Of a DNA stretch of 10,107 bases, positions 5,191 to 10,107 are shown piece after piece. A model generated the notes under the pieces. That model saw only the letters and a list, made by a program, of their open reading frames with translations. It was not told where the DNA came from and did not search any database. How positions within the stretch are numbered: position 1 is the stretch's first letter; every line of letters starts with the position of its first letter. The position numbers were made by a program, and so were the translations under genes. The stretch covers positions 1 to 10,107 of the forward strand of contig ONYV01000027.1 in NCBI GenBank assembly GCA_900322105.1. The letters run 5' to 3'. This DNA comes from an uncultured Eubacteriales bacterium. Lineage in GTDB: Bacteria; Bacillota; Clostridia; Oscillospirales; Acutalibacteraceae.

Positions 5191-7245
5191 ATGGGGTCTT
5201 TATTCAAAACACCGATCGAAAGTCTGCAGTCTGTCGGAGCCAAAAGAGCGGAACAGTTTCGTAAAATGGGCGTTCGGACCGTCGGTGAGCTGCTGCGGTT
5301 TTATCCGAGAGGATATGAGGACTGGAGCAATGCGCTGGGCATTGAGGAAGCGCCGCTTGGAGAGAACTGCTGCATCAAAGGAGTGATCGAAGGCACTTCC
5401 TCCCCTGTCAGACTGAAAAACGGTCAGTCACTTTTCAAGATATCCGTCACGGACTTTGACGGCGGATTCATGACAGTGACGTTTTTCAACCGCAGTTTTC
5501 TCCACAAGACACTCAAGCAAGGCGAAGAATATTTATTTTACGGTCAGCTCAAAAAGACGGCTTTCGGATATGAAATGGCATCTCCGCAGCTTGAGAGTGC
5601 CGATAAGACTGTCATCCGACCGATCTATCCACAAAAAGGAACGCTGACCTCCAAAATGACCGAAAAGGCAATGACGCACGCCATCCTCCTGCTGCCCGAA
5701 ACGGTGAACGACCCGATCCCTGAAACCATACGGCAGCAGTATCATCTCTGTCATCTGAAGGATGCGATCCGCAGCATTCATTTTCCCGAAACGATGGAAG
5801 ATGCACATCGGGCAAAACAGAGAATGGTCTTTGAAGAACTGCTGATTCTACAGCTTGGCGTTGGACTGAAGGGCAGTGATCGGTTGATGACCCATGCCTA
5901 TCCGATCGAAAAGGACTTTACCGAAGAGTTCTGCGCCTATCTTCCCTATGCGCCGACAAATGCACAGAAAAGAGTCATTCAAAGCTGCGTTCAGGATATG
6001 ATGAAAGGCGGATGTCCGATGAATCGGCTGATACAAGGTGACGTTGGCAGCGGAAAGACTGCTGTTGCGGCTGCGGTATGTTATACGGCGGCAAAAAATA
6101 AGCTGCAATGTGCGTTCATGGTGCCGACAGAGATACTTGCCGAACAGCATTATCTCTCACTGTCGGATCTTCTGGAAAACAGCGGTATACACCTCGCGAT
6201 GCTGTCCGGCTCAACAAAGGCAAAAGAACGACGTCGTATCTTAGAGGAGCTTGCAAACGGTAAGATCGACATTATCATCGGCACACACGCACTGCTTTCA
6301 GAGGACGTTGTGTTTCACCGATTAGGATTGGTCGTCACGGACGAACAGCATCGCTTCGGCGTATCGCAGCGGTCTACTCTCACGGCAAAGGGCGATTATC
6401 CGCACATCATCGTCATGTCCGCCACACCGATCCCCAGAACGCTGGCGCTGATGATCTTCGGTGATCTGGATCTTTCGGTCATAGATGAGCTGCCGCCCGG
6501 CAGACAAAAGACCGATACGTATCTTATCAGCGGAGAAAAACGGCACAGGATGTATCATTTCCTGAAAAAGAATATAGAATCGGGGCATCAATGCTACATT
6601 GTCTGTCCGCTGGTCGAGCAAAACGAAACGGAGCTTTTTTCCGCAGAGGAATACATCGAAAAACTGAACAGCACACCGCTGTCGTCCTGTCGGAAAGCCA
6701 TTCTGCACGGCAAGATGAAGGCTTCGGAAAAGGACAGTGTGATGAAGGCATTTGCCGCAGGTGAGATAGACATTCTTGTATCGACAACGGTGATCGAAGT
6801 CGGCATCAATGTGCCAAACGCTACGATCATGGTGATCGAGAACGCCGAACGGTTCGGTCTGTCGCAGCTCCATCAGCTTCGGGGACGAGTCGGCAGAGGC
6901 AGCGACAAGTCATATTGTTTTCTGATCACCGACAATGAATCGCCGTCTACTTTAGAACGTTTGCAGGTCATGTGCCGCACGAATGACGGTTTTGTGATCG
7001 CAGACGAGGATCTGCGGCTGCGAGGACCCGGGGACTTTTTCGGAACAAGACAGCACGGTCTGCCCGAACTGAAAACCGCACGGCTGTCGGACATGACGTC
7101 TGTAGAAGCTGCTAAGGATGCAGCGCAAAGCATACTATCTTCCGATCCGACACTGTCCGAAAAGGAACACCGCGGACTACTCTTTGAGGTGAAGCGTCTG
7201 TTCTATTCCACAGAATCAGGCGCAGGACTGTTTGGCAGCGCATGA
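5191..7245 (+). CDS. recG: ATP-dependent DNA helicase RecG
   Basis: A 684-residue superfamily 2 helicase that reverses stalled replication forks and branch-migrates Holliday junctions. Domains: helical N-terminal part (1 to about 55); OB-fold wedge domain (about 58-140) that splits the fork; helicase domain 1 (about 245-430) with Walker A GDVGSGKT (283-290), DEQH box (384-387, in DEQHRFGV) and motif III SATPIPRT (410-417); helicase domain 2 (about 440-600) with STTVIEVGINVP and motif VI QLRGRVGRG (562-570); and the RecG C-terminal region with RGPGDFFGTRQHG (611-623). Length matches the usual 680-690 residues and all catalytic motifs are intact. The ATG is preceded by a near-perfect AGGAGGTGA (5178-5186) at 4 nt. 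fakA is directly upstream; the serine dehydratase genes that separate yloV and recG in Bacillus are missing. No convincing promoter is visible in 5075-5177: TTCAAA-17-CAATAT is the best and it is weak. Confidence 0.97.
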   Translation: MGSLFKTPIESLQSVGAKRAEQFRKMGVRTVGELLRFYPRGYEDWSNALGIEEAPLGENCCIKGVIEGTSSPVRLKNGQSLFKISVTDFDGGFMTVTFFNRSFLHKTLKQGEEYLFYGQLKKTAFGYEMASPQLESADKTVIRPIYPQKGTLTSKMTEKAMTHAILLLPETVNDPIPETIRQQYHLCHLKDAIRSIHFPETMEDAHRAKQRMVFEELLILQLGVGLKGSDRLMTHAYPIEKDFTEEFCAYLPYAPTNAQKRVIQSCVQDMMKGGCPMNRLIQGDVGSGKTAVAAAVCYTAAKNKLQCAFMVPTEILAEQHYLSLSDLLENSGIHLAMLSGSTKAKERRRILEELANGKIDIIIGTHALLSEDVVFHRLGLVVTDEQHRFGVSQRSTLTAKGDYPHIIVMSATPIPRTLALMIFGDLDLSVIDELPPGRQKTDTYLISGEKRHRMYHFLKKNIESGHQCYIVCPLVEQNETELFSAEEYIEKLNSTPLSSCRKAILHGKMKASEKDSVMKAFAAGEIDILVSTTVIEVGINVPNATIMVIENAERFGLSQLHQLRGRVGRGSDKSYCFLITDNESPSTLERLQVMCRTNDGFVIADEDLRLRGPGDFFGTRQHGLPELKTARLSDMTSVEAAKDAAQSILSSDPTLSEKEHRGLLFEVKRLFYSTESGAGLFGSA

Positions 7246-7308
7246 GAAGCGATAGTCGCCTTATTGCGGATATACAACATCTGTTCTGTCACATATTTAT
7301 ATACCGAA

Positions 7309-7348
7309 AAACCCCCTGATACCGATTTGTTTCGATATCAGGGGGTTT
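7309..7348. terminator. Bidirectional terminator between recG and the large extracellular protein gene
   Basis: AAACCCCCTGATACCGA (7309-7325) and TCGATATCAGGGGGTTT (7332-7348) form a 17-bp stem with a 6-nt loop. In the rightward transcript one position is a C-A mismatch; in the leftward transcript it becomes a G-U pair, so the stem is continuous. Leftward, the stem is followed by an uninterrupted U5 run; rightward only three T follow the G run before GC. It should work best for the minus-strand gene ending at 7387 but probably also ends recG, whose stop is 64 nt upstream. Confidence 0.85.
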
Positions 7349-7386
7349 GCTATACGTTTTTTGAGGTAATTCCGGATGATGAAAGA

Positions 7387-10107
7387 TCAATCACTGTAGT
7401 TGCCATTTTGGAGACGACCTGATGAGCCGATGCCGGGATCATCCGCCGTACCCCTGCCGATGAAGGTGACGTGTTCCATGCTCTTCCAGTATGTTTCATC
7501 ATACAAATTAGCAATATAGCTGGAAGTATCATCACTCTTTTCGATGATATAGATACCTTCACGGATCGCAAAGCTATGAAGTATGCCCATATTATCGTAA
7601 TACTTGACATAAACATCTGTGCGGAATTCGACTTTCATAGAGTTTGCGTTGGTATCCGAACAATACAGCAGGAACTGCGGGTTACGGGTTCCCTTCTTTG
7701 TACCGTCAAGAGTTCCCATAAAGGCAAACTTGTACTCACTGGCATACAGCTTGACCTTTGTTGAGGTATAGAGAGGATCTTCTGTACTCCATCTGAAACA
7801 CAAGCCGTCTGTTGTTGAATAGGAGTAATACGGAGCGAAAGTCGTCAGCTCGCCCTTGGATGCTTCAAGGTTGATATACGAACCTGTGACGTTATTGGTA
7901 CCCGTCACAAAGGTGTTTCCGTCGTGCCACAAACCTGCCGCATCCTTCACGGACTTGATCTCATTATCGCTGAGATTCTTCTGACCCACGATATATTCTC
8001 CCCAGTTGGTTTGATCGGAGAAATACGTCTTTGCGCTCTCAGAGAAGAGATCCAAGGTGCCGCCTTTCACAGGACTGTCTGTCGCTTTCGTCATATCACT
8101 ATCAAAGAAGTAAGAGCCTGCCTTAATCGTATAGGTACCGTAGCTCTTAGTCCTTACCTCTGCATCCTTTGTAAACAGAAGTGTCATTGACTTGTAGCTG
8201 TCAGTTCCCGATTTCTTCATATGATAGGACTGGTCGTCGGTGTCAGAGCTTTGCACAAAAATATCGGCGTTGATCTCACGATAGTCAGTTGCTGTATTCT
8301 GTGACCAATAGGGATTGCTCTTGGTGTCAACGAACACCCATGCCTCGTCTGTCCGCATGACAGGCTTTGCCTTGCCAAGTTCGACCATATCGCCGACAGC
8401 CGGATACTCGACAAACTGAACATTAAATATCTCGATATACTTATTACCTGTCGCAGCGTCTGTTTTTTGAGCTGCGCCTGTTTCATCTGATGTCAGGAAG
8501 ATGATCGGATATCTTTCGGGGTTGTAGTCTTTCACGTTCGTATACTTATAATCGGTGGAGTTTTCAGCAAGGGTATATCTGATCTTGAAGGTAGAGCCTG
8601 CCCGTACCTTTGCCTGTGCGTCAAAGAGTACGCAGGCGATCGAACCTTCACTGCTGATCTCCAGACCGGATACACCACGCTGGAGGTCTGCGATCGCATT
8701 TTCAAGCTCAGTTGCTGAGCTGTCGGAAAGGAATACTTCTTCCGCATTTGCTAATTTCTTTCTCAGGGATGCCAGAGATGACGCAGAGTATTGTCTGTTC
8801 TTAGCACCCTTCGTGAAGTATTCAGGATAATGACCGCCACCGTCGCCGTGAATCTTATGGGATGACATATCTGAATCTTTCAGAGGATCGTCAATATACT
8901 GTCTTGAACTGAGGATCGAGTGATACAGTGCGCGATAAAGGTTCAGCTTGCTGTTGAGTGAGATCAGATCGTTATAAGCCTCCTGCTCTGTTTTACTATC
9001 AACATTTGTTGTAATATAGTAAGTCAGACCGCTTGTTTCAACCTTGGTTGAATAAGCTGAATACATATTCAGAAGACCTTCGGAATACACTCTGTTTGCA
9101 CCCGTCGCCAGCTCTCCCTTATCGTCATATTGAGAAACGATATTGTATCCGTAGTAAACAGAACGGAGCAGGTTGATCGCCTTTTTGAGTGCCATCTGAT
9201 CTGACTCAAATTTTACCCATTCGCCGTAATTGTCATTATTGGTCGGTTCAAAGAGGCAATAATCGCCGCCTTGCAGGGAGGTTTTGTAAACATGAGTCGT
9301 TGATGCGCCTGCTTTTGGTTCTTTTACGGTAAAGGTAATGAAGGGAGTATTTCTGCTGATGTTGTCAAGATAATAGATGTTTGCGTTTTCTGCGCGAGTG
9401 AGCTGCTTTGTCATCGGAACAGGAGCAGGATCGAGGAACGGACCGCTGACGGTGATGGTAGGATCTGTCCAGCCGTCAGGGAGACGGAAGTACACGGACA
9501 GTGTATCACCGATCTGTACTTCCTCAGGATCGAAAGTATAGAGGTTGAAGTTTGTAAAGTGACCACTTCCGCCGTTGTAGTTGGAAAGCTGCTCAAGCCA
9601 TACATCGCCATGGGCATTCTTCACCGTCTTTGTCTGTACGGTCGGATGAGCGGGATCCATTCCGGTCAAGCCAAAGGTATAGTCTGCTTCTTTGGAAACA
9701 GGGAGCTTGAATTCATACCAGTCGTAGTATGCTGAAAGCTCTGCCATACCCAAACGTCCGTCTGAGTCGTTGTTGCCGCCTGCGCCGCCTGTACCACCGA
9801 AACGGTTGCCTGCGCCGATATCGTAGCCACTTGAGTTCTTTTTGCCGCCCTCGCCGTATATGTCAGCATAGGATTTGTTCTGAATACGAACCTTTCCGCC
9901 GCCGACATACGCCATCGGCAGATCTACATCAGCAAGATCGTCTTCATTGATGCCGGGGTTATTGTAAGTACCGCCGCCACCGCCGCCTGAGCCGCCGTCC
10001 GAGCCGCCGCCGTCGGAACCGTCGTCACCCTTATTGGAGTCCCAGCCCTTCATCTTATACAGTGGTCCATTCATTTCGGTAGATACATAATATCCATCTC
10101 CAAGAGT
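7387..10107 (-). CDS. Large extracellular multidomain protein, 5'-partial (N-terminus beyond window)
   Basis: The frame is open to the right edge: eleven more codons (TLGDGYYVSTE) precede the first in-window Met at 10074, with no stop and no ribosome binding site, so the gene starts outside the window and any signal peptide is unseen. At least 906 residues are present. Numbering from that Met: a Gly/Ser/Asp-rich linker (17-35) follows a short aromatic segment (YKMKGWDSNKG), and a second Gly-rich patch sits at 87-101. A beta-rich module follows (about 115-275) with LSVYFRLPDGWTDPTITVSG, then a helical region (about 288-472) whose last part (430-470) looks FIVAR-like: regular Leu/Ala spacing, LRKKLANAEEVF, then ATELENAIADL. 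About 475-895 is beta-rich and full of Asp, Thr, Ser, Tyr and Trp. No membrane helix and no LPxTG motif is seen at the C-terminus (ends GNYSD). Composition suggests a secreted surface or adhesion protein of gut Firmicutes. I see no enzyme motif and do not recognise the whole protein. Confidence 0.85.
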   Translation of the reverse strand, partial: TLGDGYYVSTEMNGPLYKMKGWDSNKGDDGSDGGGSDGGSGGGGGGTYNNPGINEDDLADVDLPMAYVGGGKVRIQNKSYADIYGEGGKKNSSGYDIGAGNRFGGTGGAGGNNDSDGRLGMAELSAYYDWYEFKLPVSKEADYTFGLTGMDPAHPTVQTKTVKNAHGDVWLEQLSNYNGGSGHFTNFNLYTFDPEEVQIGDTLSVYFRLPDGWTDPTITVSGPFLDPAPVPMTKQLTRAENANIYYLDNISRNTPFITFTVKEPKAGASTTHVYKTSLQGGDYCLFEPTNNDNYGEWVKFESDQMALKKAINLLRSVYYGYNIVSQYDDKGELATGANRVYSEGLLNMYSAYSTKVETSGLTYYITTNVDSKTEQEAYNDLISLNSKLNLYRALYHSILSSRQYIDDPLKDSDMSSHKIHGDGGGHYPEYFTKGAKNRQYSASSLASLRKKLANAEEVFLSDSSATELENAIADLQRGVSGLEISSEGSIACVLFDAQAKVRAGSTFKIRYTLAENSTDYKYTNVKDYNPERYPIIFLTSDETGAAQKTDAATGNKYIEIFNVQFVEYPAVGDMVELGKAKPVMRTDEAWVFVDTKSNPYWSQNTATDYREINADIFVQSSDTDDQSYHMKKSGTDSYKSMTLLFTKDAEVRTKSYGTYTIKAGSYFFDSDMTKATDSPVKGGTLDLFSESAKTYFSDQTNWGEYIVGQKNLSDNEIKSVKDAAGLWHDGNTFVTGTNNVTGSYINLEASKGELTTFAPYYSYSTTDGLCFRWSTEDPLYTSTKVKLYASEYKFAFMGTLDGTKKGTRNPQFLLYCSDTNANSMKVEFRTDVYVKYYDNMGILHSFAIREGIYIIEKSDDTSSYIANLYDETYWKSMEHVTFIGRGTADDPGIGSSGRLQNGNYSD
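9967..10026 (-). repeat. Low-complexity GGC/GGT codon tract encoding a Gly/Ser/Asp linker
   Basis: The DNA is a run of imperfect GCC/GCN units on the plus strand, coding on the minus strand for residues 17-36 of the counted protein (pattern GSDGGGSDGG then six Gly). It is more GC-rich than the rest of the gene. It most likely is a flexible linker between an upstream module outside the window and the modules described here. Such tracts vary in length between strains. Confidence 0.75.

Noticed and set aside
6322..6873. Minus-strand 183-residue open frame opposite recG
   Set aside because: Antisense to the RecG helicase motifs, with no RBS and no recognisable domain.
9967..10026. GCC/GCN tandem tract considered as a CRISPR-like or microsatellite array
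   Set aside because: The units are irregular codon-level repeats within an open coding frame and encode a Gly/Ser/Asp linker; there are no spacers and no palindromic repeats.

Overview
The window looks like chromosomal DNA from a low-to-mid GC anaerobic Firmicute (Bacillota), most likely a gut Ruminococcus or close Oscillospiraceae relative. This rests on Shine-Dalgarno sites of the AGGAGG type, sigma-A-like promoters, a sporulation-family gene (spoVS), a Bacillus/Clostridium-type housekeeping set, and a very large extracellular protein with a Gly/Ser/Asp-rich linker and FIVAR-like helices. The genus is an inference.

Layout from left to right. Positions 1-245 hold an intrinsic terminator (about 95-139) serving the leftward gene that ends at 246, plus a left edge I cannot assign. 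Positions 246-1944 (minus strand) hold one gene for a membrane-anchored zinc-ribbon protein, split into two overlapping frames by what looks like a one-base insertion in a T4 run at 1364-1367. A divergent promoter region (about 1945-2136) carries a clear minus-strand promoter, a clear plus-strand promoter and an AT-rich hairpin between them. Then, all on the plus strand: a YmdB-family metallophosphoesterase (2137-2907, GTG start), spoVS (3038-3298) with its own promoter, fakA/yloV (start best placed at 3323, ending 5023), a strong terminator (5032-5074), and recG (5191-7245). A bidirectional terminator (7309-7348) separates recG from a convergent, very large secreted-type protein gene (7387 to the right edge, minus strand). 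Its N-terminus lies outside the window.

How they work together. The central block is housekeeping. YmdB-type phosphodiesterases and SpoVS are adjacent in Bacillus subtilis (rny-ymdB-spoVS). FakA/YloV and RecG are near neighbours in another B. subtilis cluster (yloU-yloV-sdaAB-sdaAA-recG). Here the two clusters are joined, with spoVS directly upstream of fakA in the position yloU (Asp23 family) occupies in Bacillus. Promoters and terminators suggest three plus-strand units: ymdB; spoVS-fakA; recG.

The two least understood genes are the flanking minus-strand ones: the zinc-ribbon/single-TM/extracellular-domain protein and the large extracellular protein. I found no CRISPR array, insertion sequence, tRNA, rRNA, phage gene or recognisable defence system, and no evidence of a wholly new multi-gene system.
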